This document shows, in pieces, positions 19,555-28,382 of a stretch of DNA of 55,575 bases. Source of the stretch: Sulfitobacter sp. (GTDB lineage: Bacteria; Pseudomonadota; Alphaproteobacteria; Rhodobacterales; Rhodobacteraceae); assembly GCA_024637305.1 (NCBI GenBank), contig JAGXFI010000134.1, positions 1 to 55,575 on the forward strand. The letters run 5' to 3'. The position numbers and the translations under genes are program-made. Position 1 is the stretch's first letter; every line of letters begins with the position of its first letter. The notes beneath the pieces are model-generated. The model ran no database searches. It was not told where the DNA came from and worked only from the letters and a program-made list of their open reading frames with translations.

Positions 19555-20372
19555 CGTTATCGCAGTCAGATCATGCCCGTCTTGAGGCCGAAATGCAGAG
19601 GCTGAAAGCCAAAGGCGTGCCGTTCGCCATGGCCACGGTTGTGCGCACTGTAGAAGCGACCTCGGCCAAACCGGGGGGCAAAGCATTGCTTGATCTGGAC
19701 GGCAATATCCTGATGGGTTGGGTCGGAGGTGGATGCGCGCGCGGCGCGATCGGTAAAGCGGCACGCGATTCAATCAAAACCGGTGAGCCGCAGTTCATTT
19801 CGCTGCGCCCGCAAGAGTTGCTGGAAACCGAAGGTGTGGCCGCAGGCGAAGTGCGCGACGGCGTGCACTATTCGCGCAATGGCTGCCCTTCTAAAGGCAC
19901 AATGGACGTCTTTGTCGAGCCCGTACTGCCGCTGCCCGAACTGGTGATTTGTGGCACGGGCCTCGTGGCGATGGCCCTTGCTGATCTGGCGGACCGATTT
20001 GATTTTAAGGTCTCGGTTCATGCAGTCGGCGCTGATCAAGGCACAAATGTCACACCGGGGTTCGACTTTGACACCAGTGACTTCGTCGTCGTCGCAACCC
20101 AGAGCCAAGGAGATAAAGACGCTCTGCGCGCAGCGGTGTCCAGCTATCACCGCTATGTTAGCTTTGTTGGTAGCATTCGGAAATTCGAGACCATTGCGGT
20201 TAAGTTAAGCGCCGAAAGCCCCGACCTTGCGCCAAATCTCGCAAAGGTAAAGTACCCTGCTGGTTTGGATATCAACGCAATAACGCCCGACGAGATCGCA
20301 ATGTCAATCCTTGCTGAAATCACCCAGCTAAGGCGGGCGAACCTGACGGTTCGGGGCGCCCAAGATGTCTGA
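19551..20372 (+). CDS. coxF: CoxF, XdhC/CoxI-family Mo-cofactor handling protein
   Basis: A 273-aa XdhC/CoxF-family protein. An N-terminal XdhC_CoxI segment carries WVGGGCARGAI, and a C-terminal Rossmann-like half begins LVICGTGLVAMALADLA. Family members bind sulfurated molybdenum cofactor and deliver it to the apo-enzyme. Here that fits supply of cofactor to CoxL. It overlaps coxE (4 bases) and the next gene (8 bases), so the run D-E-F-mocA is tightly coupled. Confidence 0.85.
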   Translation: MTLSQSDHARLEAEMQRLKAKGVPFAMATVVRTVEATSAKPGGKALLDLDGNILMGWVGGGCARGAIGKAARDSIKTGEPQFISLRPQELLETEGVAAGEVRDGVHYSRNGCPSKGTMDVFVEPVLPLPELVICGTGLVAMALADLADRFDFKVSVHAVGADQGTNVTPGFDFDTSDFVVVATQSQGDKDALRAAVSSYHRYVSFVGSIRKFETIAVKLSAESPDLAPNLAKVKYPAGLDINAITPDEIAMSILAEITQLRRANLTVRGAQDV

Positions 20373-20991
20373 TACGGCAGCAATTGTTCTCGCGGCGGGG
20401 CTTTCCCGGCGCATGGGTACAGCAAACAAGCTGTTGGAGCCGATTGGAGGCGAGATATTGGTATGCCGCGTCGTGGCCGCTTGCGCCGCTGTTACGCAGC
20501 ACCCGGTCGTCGTCATCACAGGACATCAGGACAAGGCCATTAGAATGGCATTGCGCGACGCGTCGGTCAAATTTGTCCACAATACCCGTTTTGAAGGTGG
20601 GCAAATGACCTCGGTAGATGCGGGGCTGCGCGGTGCGCCTGAGGCCCAAAGCTATCTCATAGCACTTGGCGATCAGCCGATGATCACTGCAGGCTGCCTG
20701 GACGAACTTCTGCAGGCCCACCATGCAAAGGCCGATGGACGGATCACTGTTCCGATGGTTGAGGGTGTGCGCGGCAATCCGATTGTGGTCCCCGCCGCAC
20801 AAAGGGCACGCATGTTGGCGGATCCGATCAATCTGGGGTGCCGCAAACTGACACGTACCGCGCCAGAGCTTGTACATGCATTCGACACAACAAACCGCAG
20901 TTTCGTTGTTGATATCGACACAGCCGCCGACCTCGCCTTGGTGCGATCTGAGCTAGAGCCTGACCGGACTGTCACCAATGAAACGCATTAG
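20365..20991 (+). CDS. MocA-like molybdenum cofactor cytidylyltransferase
   Basis: A 208-aa NTP_transferase of the MobA/MocA group. The N-terminal nucleotide-binding LAAGLSRRMGTANKLL is present, with LIALGDQPM as the metal Asp motif. It probably converts molybdopterin to the cytosine dinucleotide form required by CoxL. Position right after coxF supports MocA (CTP) rather than MobA (GTP) or a sugar-nucleotide role, but the base specificity is inferred. Coupled to coxF by an 8-base overlap. Confidence 0.82.
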   Translation: MSDTAAIVLAAGLSRRMGTANKLLEPIGGEILVCRVVAACAAVTQHPVVVITGHQDKAIRMALRDASVKFVHNTRFEGGQMTSVDAGLRGAPEAQSYLIALGDQPMITAGCLDELLQAHHAKADGRITVPMVEGVRGNPIVVPAAQRARMLADPINLGCRKLTRTAPELVHAFDTTNRSFVVDIDTAADLALVRSELEPDRTVTNETH

Positions 20992-21000
20992 AAATACAGC

Positions 21001-21027
21001 GCAAAGGCATCGCCTTTGCTTCTTTCC
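21001..21027 (+). terminator. Stem-loop with pyrimidine tail before coxG
   Basis: GCAAAGGC / GCCTTTGC forms an 8-bp stem (21001-21008 and 21012-21019) with a 3-base loop, followed by TTCTTTCCTCT. It is a plausible weak terminator or attenuator between the mocA-like gene and coxG. Confidence 0.5.
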
Positions 21028-21100
21028 TCTGATGACCAAAGCGCCGGTCAAAATCCTGACCTCCATCAAATTCCCTTGCTGATAAAAATAGGACGACCTC

Positions 21101-21553
21101 ATGGAACTGAAAGACGAAGTCATCATCAACGCACCGCAGGCCGTGGTATATGCGGCGTTGAATGACCCTCAAATCCTCAAAGAATGCATCCCCGGCTGCG
21201 AAGAGCTGATCAAACATTCCGATACGGAATTGGAAGCCAAGGTAGTGCTCAAGGTTGGCCCGGTTAAGGCAAAATTCAGCGGCAACGTCACCCTAAGTCC
21301 GGACGCTCCGCCAGAGCGGTTTTCGCTGTCAGGGACAGGCAATGGCGGTGCTGCCGGGTTCGCCAAAGGCGGGGCCGATGTTGAATTGGAAAACCACCCC
21401 GAGGGAACACTGCTGCGCTATAATGCAAATGCCGAAATTGGCGGCAAGCTCGCACAATTGGGTAGCCGGCTCATCCAAGGGACCGCCAAAAAGCTGGCTG
21501 CGAAATTCTTCGCGAGATTTGCGGAAATTGTCGGTGAACATGAGGTCACCTGA
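21101..21553 (+). CDS. coxG: CoxG, SRPBCC-family CO dehydrogenase membrane-anchor protein
   Basis: A 150-aa START/SRPBCC-fold protein. MELKDEVIINAPQAVVYAAL at the N-terminus, CIPGCEELI and LIQGTAKKLAAKFFARF at the C-terminus are CoxG landmarks. In characterised systems CoxG anchors CO dehydrogenase to the cytoplasmic membrane and aids electron delivery to quinone. ATG at 21101 follows AGGACGA. It is the last gene of the cox run, 109 bases after the mocA-like gene. Confidence 0.9.
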   Translation: MELKDEVIINAPQAVVYAALNDPQILKECIPGCEELIKHSDTELEAKVVLKVGPVKAKFSGNVTLSPDAPPERFSLSGTGNGGAAGFAKGGADVELENHPEGTLLRYNANAEIGGKLAQLGSRLIQGTAKKLAAKFFARFAEIVGEHEVT

Positions 21554-21932
21554 AGGCCGCATAGACGAAGCGCGTCAGGCAAAAGCAGATACGGTGACAG
21601 CTCCCCTTTCATGGATCTGAAACTCCCCTGTGGAGGCGGTCCTGGATTGGTCATCGACCCTCGTAACTTTGGAAATTCAGCTGCTGCGCACGCTATAACT
21701 TGCGCCGGAATACAACCGTTCGGGTTGCCCCGCACAGGGTGTTTTCGTCACGTTCCTCAAGAACGGCAATGACCGGCTGGGTTGCGGCAAACTGGCCCAG
21801 ACGGTGCTTCCCCGGATCGAACCCGTTGACGTCATTGTCAAACCGCCACAGCTCTGCGGCGACGGAGGGGTCGAAGGCCCCCGGTTGCTGCGCTGCGGCA
21901 TTGTAACTGTCAAGCAAAAGGGGGTTCTGACC
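21554..21932. other. Spacer with an unidentified short minus-strand frame
   Basis: Between the convergent coxG and otnI ends. A minus-strand open frame at 21693-21917 (74 codons, TTG start) encodes a plausible protein-like sequence (ELWRFDNDVNGFDPGKHRLG, then a TRTVVFRRKL end). It could be the 3' remnant of a lost gene. I do not recognise the family. Confidence 0.3.
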
Positions 21933-22712
21933 TCAGGTTTGGTGCGCCTTGCGGAAGCTGTGCAGCCAGCCCAAACCCTGTAATGTGCCCGCCCGCGGTT
22001 TGTATTCGGCACCCACAGGTGCGGCATACCCCAAACCGTCAAGATCCTGCATCAGCCAGCGGAAATCGACCTCGCCCCGGTCGGGCTCCCCCCGGTCAGG
22101 GACGGCAGCGATCTGGATGTGGCCGATGATCGGCATCAGGCCGCGCAGATGGGTGGCCAAATCGCCCTGCATGATCTGCATGTGATAGCAGTCAAACATC
22201 AGTTTCAGGTTGGTCTTGTTTACCGCGTCAATGATCCGCGCCGCATGATCGGTGTGCGACAAGTGATAGCCCTGCACATCGCGGGTGTTGATCGGCTCGA
22301 TCAGGATCGTGATCCCGTGGGGGGCGGCCAGATCGCAGGCATAGGCGAGATTGGCGAGAAACGTGACATCGGCGGCGTCACCGCCATCGGTGCGGCCTGC
22401 CATGACATGTACCGCGCGCGTGCCCGTCGCCACGGCGTAATTCACCGCCTGCGCAATCGCGGCGCGGGCCTCGACTTCGCGTCCTGTCAGGGCCGCAAGG
22501 CCGAAATCACCCGCGGCCTTGTCGCCCGGCCAAGTGTTCAGGCCCAGCATGGTCAGCCCGGTATCGGCCAGCGCCTTTGCCACCTCGGCGGCGGGTACGT
22601 CATAGGGAAAATGACATTCCACCGCATCGAACCCCGCATCCTTGGCTGCATGGATCGCTTGCGGCAACGGCAGGTCGGTGAACAGAAAGCCAAGGTTCGC
22701 AGAATAACGCAT
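21933..22712 (-). CDS. otnI: 2-oxo-tetronate isomerase (OtnI, hydroxypyruvate isomerase family)
   Basis: A 259-aa TIM-barrel isomerase of the Hyi/OtnI family. The N-terminus MRYSANLGFLF is typical. EPINTRDVQGY carries a conserved metal glutamate, FDCYHMQIMQGDL supplies Asp/His ligands, and VGAEYKP has the last glutamate. Start chosen at 22712, where ATG overlaps the otnC stop as TGATG. In the four-carbon acid pathway OtnI interconverts 2-oxo- and 3-oxo-tetronate after oxidation of threonate or erythronate. Last gene of the operon. Confidence 0.88.
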   Translation of the reverse strand: MRYSANLGFLFTDLPLPQAIHAAKDAGFDAVECHFPYDVPAAEVAKALADTGLTMLGLNTWPGDKAAGDFGLAALTGREVEARAAIAQAVNYAVATGTRAVHVMAGRTDGGDAADVTFLANLAYACDLAAPHGITILIEPINTRDVQGYHLSHTDHAARIIDAVNKTNLKLMFDCYHMQIMQGDLATHLRGLMPIIGHIQIAAVPDRGEPDRGEVDFRWLMQDLDGLGYAAPVGAEYKPRAGTLQGLGWLHSFRKAHQT

Positions 22713-23356
22713 CAGTCCCATTCCAGATCGAATTTCCGCACCAAAGCGCCGATCTGGTCATCGGTCAGCGCGCGGGGTGCATGACCGCGCAGAAGAAGCG
22801 CCAATTTAGCGGTCTCTTCCAATTCCTCCATCGCAAAGACGGCCGCTTCCAGATCCTTGGATGCCACTACCGGCCCGTGACTGGCCAAAAGCACGGCGGA
22901 CCGTTTGCCTCCCAAGCTGCGCAGCGCATCCCCCATCGCCGCGTCACCAGGCAGGAAGAAAGGCAGCAGCGCCACCTTGCCTACGCGCATCACGGCATAA
23001 GCGGTCAGCGGTGGAAGCACGTTATCCGGATCGGTATCCGGCAACATCGAAAGCGCAACAGAATGGGTGGAATGCAGATGCACCACGGCTCCAGCACTTT
23101 TGCGTGTTTCGTAAAAGGCGGAATGAAGCGGCATCTCCTTGGTGGGCGCATCGCCTCCCACATGCCGGCCGGCGGCATCGAATCGCGACAGGCGCGCGGG
23201 ATCAAGCCTGCCCATGCTGGCCCCCGTGGGAGTAACCAAAAGCCCGCCATCCGGCGTGCGCACCGAGATATTGCCCGATGCCCCACCCGTCAGGCCACGG
23301 TTGAACATGGAGGCCGCCCAGAAACAGATATCCTCTCGTAGTTTTGCCTCCGTCAT
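22712..23356 (-). CDS. otnC: 3-oxo-tetronate 4-phosphate decarboxylase (OtnC, class II aldolase family)
   Basis: A 214-aa class II aldolase/adducin-family protein. GNISVRTPDGGLLVTPTG is the phosphate-binding strand, HLHSTHS the zinc histidine pair, and SHGPVV carries the third histidine. It decarboxylates 3-oxo-tetronate 4-phosphate to dihydroxyacetone phosphate. It sits directly downstream of otnK, its kinase partner, and overlaps otnI. OtnC, not a fuculose aldolase, is favoured because kinase, isomerase and dehydrogenases of the same pathway flank it. Confidence 0.88.
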   Translation of the reverse strand: MTEAKLREDICFWAASMFNRGLTGGASGNISVRTPDGGLLVTPTGASMGRLDPARLSRFDAAGRHVGGDAPTKEMPLHSAFYETRKSAGAVVHLHSTHSVALSMLPDTDPDNVLPPLTAYAVMRVGKVALLPFFLPGDAAMGDALRSLGGKRSAVLLASHGPVVASKDLEAAVFAMEELEETAKLALLLRGHAPRALTDDQIGALVRKFDLEWD

Positions 23357-23360
23357 CGGG

Positions 23361-24605
23361 TTAGCCCTCCATCATGGCTGCTGCGCGGGCAAAAAGATCA
23401 GGGCCGCCGAAATTACCGGATTTCAGGGCAAGTACCAGGGATTCAGAGGCGCGGATCATCGGCACGCCGGGGTCGATCTCGGGGCCAATCTGAAGCGCGG
23501 AAAGCTCCAGCCCCTCGACTACCGCGCCCGAGGTTTCGCCCCCTGCGCTGATCAGACGCGTGATGCCGCCTGCGACCAGTCGGGCAGCAAGATCAGCAAA
23601 CAGCGCCTCGATCCGGGTGGCGGTTTCGGTGATGCCGAAACGGGCCTGTGCCTGTTGCACCATGGCCGGATCGGCCGAGGTATAAATCAGCGGCAGCCCG
23701 TCTTGCGCCAAGGTCCAATCGGCAAGAGTGGCGGCAGTGACGGTGCCTGACATGACCTGTTCTGCCGTCACCTCCAACGCGGGATGGCTGGCGGCATGAA
23801 GGGCAACCTGACCCCGCGTGACAACAGAGCACGAACCGGACAGGATCGCCGCGCGACCCGCCTGCCCTTTCCATGCGACCCCACCCGAGGACAGCATGTT
23901 CAGCGCGCGAAAATTTGCGGGCAGGCCCATGGCAATGCCAGATCCTCCGGTAATGAGCGGCAAATCGGCGGCAGCCCGACCCAACGTGATCAAATCGGAA
24001 TCCGTGATTGCATCAGCCACCAGCAGGCGGTGACCCGCCGCGTCTTCAGCCTGCATCCGGCCTTGTACCGCATCGCTGCCCTGCATGACGACAGGTGCCG
24101 GAATATGGCCGACCGTGCCGGTGATCTGGTGGCCCAGCCAGCGGCGGATATCTGGGTCTGTCATCGGGGTCAGCGGGTGGTTCTGCATCCCGCTTTCGGA
24201 CAGTAGATGATCGTCCACGAACAGATGGCCCTGATAGATCGAGCGGCCCGTGGCCGGAAACGCGGGGCAAACCAGCACCTGACGGGCATCCAGCGCATCG
24301 GCAAGCGCATCGGCCACAGGGCCGATATTTCCGTCTTGTGTGGAATCAAAGGTGGAACAGTATTTGAACAAGATCTGCGTGCAGCCCTGCGCCAGGAGCC
24401 AGTCAAGCGCCCTGAGTGACAGAGCAACGGCCTGATCCGCGGGGATGGAGCGGGATTTCAGGGCGATGATCCCGGCCTCGACATCAGCTGTGGACGGGGT
24501 GTCGGGGATGCCCACATATTGCGTCACGCGCATGCCCGCCTTGGTCAGCGTGTTGCCCAGATCGGACGAGCCGGTGAAATCATCTCCGATACATCCTAGC
24601 AGCAT
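23361..24605 (-). CDS. otnK: 3-oxo-tetronate kinase (OtnK, four-carbon acid sugar kinase)
   Basis: A 414-aa four-carbon acid sugar kinase (former DUF1537). GCIGDDFTGSSDLGNTL near the N-terminus is the substrate-binding signature. KYCSTFDST follows, and the C-terminal nucleotide domain has ISAGGETSGAVVEGL. It phosphorylates 3-oxo-tetronate at C4 with ATP. The ATG at 24605 forms a TGATG overlap with the ltnD stop; a GTG three bases upstream is an alternative start. Confidence 0.9.
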   Translation of the reverse strand: MLLGCIGDDFTGSSDLGNTLTKAGMRVTQYVGIPDTPSTADVEAGIIALKSRSIPADQAVALSLRALDWLLAQGCTQILFKYCSTFDSTQDGNIGPVADALADALDARQVLVCPAFPATGRSIYQGHLFVDDHLLSESGMQNHPLTPMTDPDIRRWLGHQITGTVGHIPAPVVMQGSDAVQGRMQAEDAAGHRLLVADAITDSDLITLGRAAADLPLITGGSGIAMGLPANFRALNMLSSGGVAWKGQAGRAAILSGSCSVVTRGQVALHAASHPALEVTAEQVMSGTVTAATLADWTLAQDGLPLIYTSADPAMVQQAQARFGITETATRIEALFADLAARLVAGGITRLISAGGETSGAVVEGLELSALQIGPEIDPGVPMIRASESLVLALKSGNFGGPDLFARAAAMMEG

Positions 24606-25492
24606 CACGCATCCCCCGGAAGCTTCAGGCCCGCGCGGGACGCCACAAGTTTTGTGATCGCGGCGTCATCCTCAAGCCCAAGACCGGCCTGCGCCGCATC
24701 GCGGTACTGCGCCAGCGCGGTTTGCGTCAGCGGCAGGGGCAGACCTGCGGCGCTGGCGATATCGGTGACGATACCCAGATCCTTGGGCCAGATGTTGATG
24801 CTCGACCGCGGGGTATAATCCGCGTCAATCACATGGGGGGCGCGGTTCTCGAACATCCACGATGTGCCTGCGGAAACCCGGATCACATCGAGAACGCGGG
24901 ACAGATCAAGCCCTTGCGAGGTGGCAAGCCCCAGTGCCTCGCCCATGGCGGCAATATGCACGCCGGCCAGCAACTGGTTGACGGCCTTCATCGCCGAGCC
25001 TGGGCCAGCCTGATCACCCAGACGGTGCACGGTTTGGGCCATGGCGGCCAGCGCCTCGGCTGCACCATCGAAAGCGGCTGGCGTGCCAGAGGCGATGACC
25101 GACAGTTCACCCGATGCAGCGCGCAGGGAGCCGCCGGAAATGGGCGCATCAAGGTAATGCAGGCCGCGATCCTGCGCCATCTCTTCCATCTTGCGCGCGA
25201 AATCGGGTGAAACGGTGGCACAGGACAGGATCGTGCCGCCCGGTTTCAGATACCCGGCCCAACCATCATCACCGAACAGGGCGCTTTCGGTTTGTGCCGC
25301 GTTCAGCACCACGCACACCAACGCATCGGCAAGAGGTGAATGCCGCGTGAGGGCTTGACCGCCCGCCTGTTCCAGAACGGCGGTTTGCGCAGGGTTCAGA
25401 TCAAGACCGTGCACGGTGTGCCCCGCGCGCAGCAGGGATTGGGCCATGCCCAACCCCATGGATCCAAGACCGATCACATGAATAATACTCAT
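24605..25492 (-). CDS. ltnD: L-threonate dehydrogenase-like (LtnD, beta-hydroxyacid dehydrogenase family)
   Basis: A 295-aa NAD-dependent beta-hydroxyacid dehydrogenase. The Rossmann motif GLGSMGLGMA is at 7-16, DAPISGGSLRA is the substrate loop, and GPGSAMKAVNQLLAG carries the catalytic lysine. Within an otn operon the family member is LtnD, which oxidises L-threonate at C2 to 2-oxo-tetronate. The denD gene in the same operon indicates that erythronate is also used. Coupled to otnK. Confidence 0.85.
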   Translation of the reverse strand: MSIIHVIGLGSMGLGMAQSLLRAGHTVHGLDLNPAQTAVLEQAGGQALTRHSPLADALVCVVLNAAQTESALFGDDGWAGYLKPGGTILSCATVSPDFARKMEEMAQDRGLHYLDAPISGGSLRAASGELSVIASGTPAAFDGAAEALAAMAQTVHRLGDQAGPGSAMKAVNQLLAGVHIAAMGEALGLATSQGLDLSRVLDVIRVSAGTSWMFENRAPHVIDADYTPRSSINIWPKDLGIVTDIASAAGLPLPLTQTALAQYRDAAQAGLGLEDDAAITKLVASRAGLKLPGDA

Positions 25493-25494
25493 CT

Positions 25495-26775
25495 TCAGTT
25501 CCCGAGTATGAGTTCAACCGGCCACAGGGTGATGGCGGGCACATAGGTGATGATCATCAGCGCACCAAAGACGGTAAGTACGAACCACAGCAGTTGCGGG
25601 ATGATCTTTTCGACGGGCAATTTCGCCACTGCGCAAGCGGCAAAAAGGTTGACGCCCAGCGGAGGCGTGATCATGCCAAGCGCCAGGTTCACCACGATAA
25701 TCAGGCCGAAATGCACCGGATCGACACCGTAAAGGACGGCAATCGGGGTAAGGATCGGTGCCAGCACGAGGATTGCGGCGGAGGTTTCGATGAACATTCC
25801 CACGATCAGCAACAGCAGGTTGACCGCAAGAAGGAATGCGATGCGGCTCTCGAACAGGTCCTTGAACCAGGCCGCCACTTCGTTGGGCAGGCCCGAGCGG
25901 GTGATCAGGAAAGAAAACAGCGATGCGGCGGCGATGATGATCATGATTGCGGAGGTGGAAATGATCGTCTGTTTGAAAATCTCGGGCAGTTGGTGGAATT
26001 TCAGTTCACGGTAGATGCCCATTCCGATCAGCAGGGCAACGGCAACGGCGGCGGCGCTGGCCTCGGTGGGGGTGAAAACACCCGAGTAGATGCCGCCAAG
26101 GATCACGAAAGGCACCATAAGCGCGGGCAAGGCGTTGATTGACGCGACACGCACGCTGGAACGGTCTTCGCCGTCCATCTTGCCGATGCCACGCAAGCGG
26201 CACAGGATCAGCACGAGGATGATAAGCGATGTCGCTACCAGCAGGCCGGGCCCGAGGCCCGCGATGAAAAGCTTGCCGATCGAGGTATCGGTGGACACGC
26301 CGTAAAGGATCAGCGGGATTGAGGGCGGGATCAACACACCCAGTTCGGCAGAGCTGGCCTGGATCGAGGCGGCCATCGGCTTGGGGTAGCCATACTTGAC
26401 CATTGCGGGGATCAGGATCGCGCCGATGGCAAAGGTTGTGGCCACGCTGGAGCCCGAGACAGAGGCAAACATCATGCAGGTCAGGACGCACGAACAGGCA
26501 AGACCGCCCTGAATACCGCCGACGATGGATTTCGCCAGTTCGACCAGACGGTGCGAGATGCCGCCCGCCGACATCAAGTTGCCGGCAAGGATGAAAAGCG
26601 GGATCGCCATGAGGGGGAAACTGTCAATGCCGGTGAACATGCGCTGTGCCACCAGGAGCAGCGGCAGGCGACCGTGCACCTCAATCCCGATAACCGAGGC
26701 AAGTCCGATGGCCACAGCGATCGGCACACCAAGCAGGAAAAGGATAGCGAGGGAAAGACCCAGTGCGGTGTTCAT
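25495..26775 (-). CDS. dctM: TRAP transporter large membrane subunit (DctM)
   Basis: A 426-aa DctM-type permease with about 12 hydrophobic segments and landmarks such as FPLMAIPLFILAGNLM, ASVSGSSVATTFAIG and IPPSIPLILYG. Start taken at 26775, where ATG overlaps the dctQ stop by 4 bases; longer in-frame reading upstream is out-of-frame dctQ. It forms the ion-coupled channel of the DctPQM importer. The operon context points to a four-carbon sugar acid as substrate. Confidence 0.92.
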   Translation of the reverse strand: MNTALGLSLAILFLLGVPIAVAIGLASVIGIEVHGRLPLLLVAQRMFTGIDSFPLMAIPLFILAGNLMSAGGISHRLVELAKSIVGGIQGGLACSCVLTCMMFASVSGSSVATTFAIGAILIPAMVKYGYPKPMAASIQASSAELGVLIPPSIPLILYGVSTDTSIGKLFIAGLGPGLLVATSLIILVLILCRLRGIGKMDGEDRSSVRVASINALPALMVPFVILGGIYSGVFTPTEASAAAVAVALLIGMGIYRELKFHQLPEIFKQTIISTSAIMIIIAAASLFSFLITRSGLPNEVAAWFKDLFESRIAFLLAVNLLLLIVGMFIETSAAILVLAPILTPIAVLYGVDPVHFGLIIVVNLALGMITPPLGVNLFAACAVAKLPVEKIIPQLLWFVLTVFGALMIITYVPAITLWPVELILGN

Positions 26776-27281
26776 TCTGTAACCTTTGCCTTGGTTCTCG
26801 CGGCGGCCCAATCGCCCTGCACACCGCGGATCATCGAGGCGACAATGGCGATGATGATGAAAACGGATCCGATCGGCAGCGCTGCATAGACCCACGCGAT
26901 CGAGATATCGAGCGCGGCAAGTTTCTGTTTTGCGACCCGTTCGGTCATCGACCAACCCTGCCAGAAGAGAATGACAAAAAAGAGCACCGACATCGCGTTG
27001 GAAATCAGGAAAAGGCCAAGGGCGATGCGTGGGGGGAGCATCTGCTGGATCACCTCGACCGCGATCATCGAGCCGTGGCGGAAGGCGACGGCGACGCCAA
27101 GAAAGACCGACCAGATCATGGAAGAGCGGGTGATCACCTCGGACCAGGTGGAGGGGCTGGAGAAGACAAACCGGGTGATGACCTGAAAGAGCGCAAGAGA
27201 CGCCGCTATCACCAGAAAGCCAATCGACAACCGCAGTGCCAGCCCGGTGCTGAAATCTTCAAATTTGAGAAATGCACGCAT
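26772..27281 (-). CDS. dctQ: TRAP transporter small membrane subunit (DctQ)
   Basis: A 169-aa DctQ with four membrane segments and the conserved WSEVITRSSMIWSVFLGVAV stretch. Start chosen at the ATG at 27281; a longer frame reads back through the stem-loop and is unlikely. It scaffolds DctM and contacts the binding protein. Overlaps dctM. Confidence 0.9.
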   Translation of the reverse strand: MRAFLKFEDFSTGLALRLSIGFLVIAASLALFQVITRFVFSSPSTWSEVITRSSMIWSVFLGVAVAFRHGSMIAVEVIQQMLPPRIALGLFLISNAMSVLFFVILFWQGWSMTERVAKQKLAALDISIAWVYAALPIGSVFIIIAIVASMIRGVQGDWAAARTKAKVTE

Positions 27282-27328
27282 CTGGAGCCTCTGCTTTTGC
27301 TGGACGGAACCGGGTTGCCGGGTCAGGC

Positions 27329-27360
27329 AAAAAAAACCGGCGCAGGGGTCCGCGCCGGCG
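27329..27360 (-). terminator. Stem-loop plus T-run between dctP and dctQ
   Basis: On the minus strand a CCGGCGC/GCGCCGG stem (27337-27343 and 27352-27358) with an 8-base loop is followed by eight Ts (27329-27336). It is an intrinsic terminator-like signal inside the operon. It probably gives partial termination, so the binding protein is made in excess of the membrane subunits and enzymes. Confidence 0.78.
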
Positions 27361-27378
27361 TGCTTCATCCGAGAAGGG

Positions 27379-28344
27379 TCACTTCACCGCTTTGATGCGG
27401 TCTACCATTTCGGTACCATACTGATCCGTATAGACTGAATAGGATGCCTCGGCGAGGGCCGCGAAGGGTGCCTTGTCGATGTCGGTGATGACTTCCATTC
27501 CGTTTTCGCGCAGCAGGGCAACACCCGCTTCTTCTAGGCGGTTCACCTCGGCGCGGGTAGCGGCGGCGGAGGCTTTGGACGCTTCCATGAACCAGCCCTT
27601 CTGCTCGTCGCTCAGACCGTCAAACAATACCGGCGAGGCCAGTACGACGGCTGGTGAATAGACGTGGCCGGTCAGCGAGACGTGCTTTTGAACTTCCCAG
27701 AACTTGGAGGCGGTAATCACGGTAACGGGGTTTTCCTGACCGTCGACAACACCCTGCTGAAGCGCAGTGAACAGTTCCGGGAAAGCCATTGGCGTAGGCG
27801 ATGCACCCATGCCGCTGAACGCTGTCATGTGAACCTTGTTTTCCATGGTGCGCAGCTTCAGGCCAGCCAGATCCTCGGGTGTGCGAACGGCACGCTGCGA
27901 GTTGGTGACATGGCGAAAACCGTTTTCGGACCACGCGAGACCGACAAGGTTGTTCTCACCGATCTTGGCCAGCAGTTCCTGACCGATCTCACCATCAAGG
28001 GTGGCACGGGCGTGATCATAGTCACGGAACAGGAAAGGAAGGTCGAGGGCGAAAACTTCGGGGACAAAGTTGCCAAGCGGGCCGGTTGAAGTGACAACCA
28101 GATCCAGCGATCCGATCTGCAAACCCTCGATCATGTCACGCTCGCCGCCCAGCTGGCCTGCGGGGGCCTGCTCGCCGGTGAAGGTGCCGCCCGACAGTTC
28201 GGTCAGCGTGTCGATGAACGCCTGCGCGCCAACACCGTAATGCGACGAGGGCGACAACGCGTGGCCGACGACGATGTTCTGTTGTGCATGTGCGCCAGTT
28301 GCCAGAATGGCAGCAGCGATAAAGCCGGTGACGAGATGTTTCAT
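27379..28344 (-). CDS. dctP: TRAP transporter solute-binding protein (DctP)
   Basis: A 321-aa periplasmic DctP-family binding protein with a signal peptide (MKHLVTGFIAAAILATGAHA, cleavage likely after AHA). LGNFVPEVFALDLPFLFRDY, LKLRTMENKVHMTAFSGMGA and GVVDGQENPV are characteristic; the last two carry the arginine and asparagine contacts for the carboxylate ligand. ATG at 28344 follows GGGAGGA. It likely captures a threonate- or erythronate-type acid. Confidence 0.9.
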   Translation of the reverse strand: MKHLVTGFIAAAILATGAHAQQNIVVGHALSPSSHYGVGAQAFIDTLTELSGGTFTGEQAPAGQLGGERDMIEGLQIGSLDLVVTSTGPLGNFVPEVFALDLPFLFRDYDHARATLDGEIGQELLAKIGENNLVGLAWSENGFRHVTNSQRAVRTPEDLAGLKLRTMENKVHMTAFSGMGASPTPMAFPELFTALQQGVVDGQENPVTVITASKFWEVQKHVSLTGHVYSPAVVLASPVLFDGLSDEQKGWFMEASKASAAATRAEVNRLEEAGVALLRENGMEVITDIDKAPFAALAEASYSVYTDQYGTEMVDRIKAVK

Positions 28345-28382
28345 TGGTTTCCTCCCATAGGATTTGGTTTTCGGTCGTTTGG

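Noticed and set aside
25495-26955. 60-codon N-terminal extension of DctM
   Set aside because: It is dctQ read in another frame; ATG at 26775 overlaps the dctQ stop as expected for TRAP operons.
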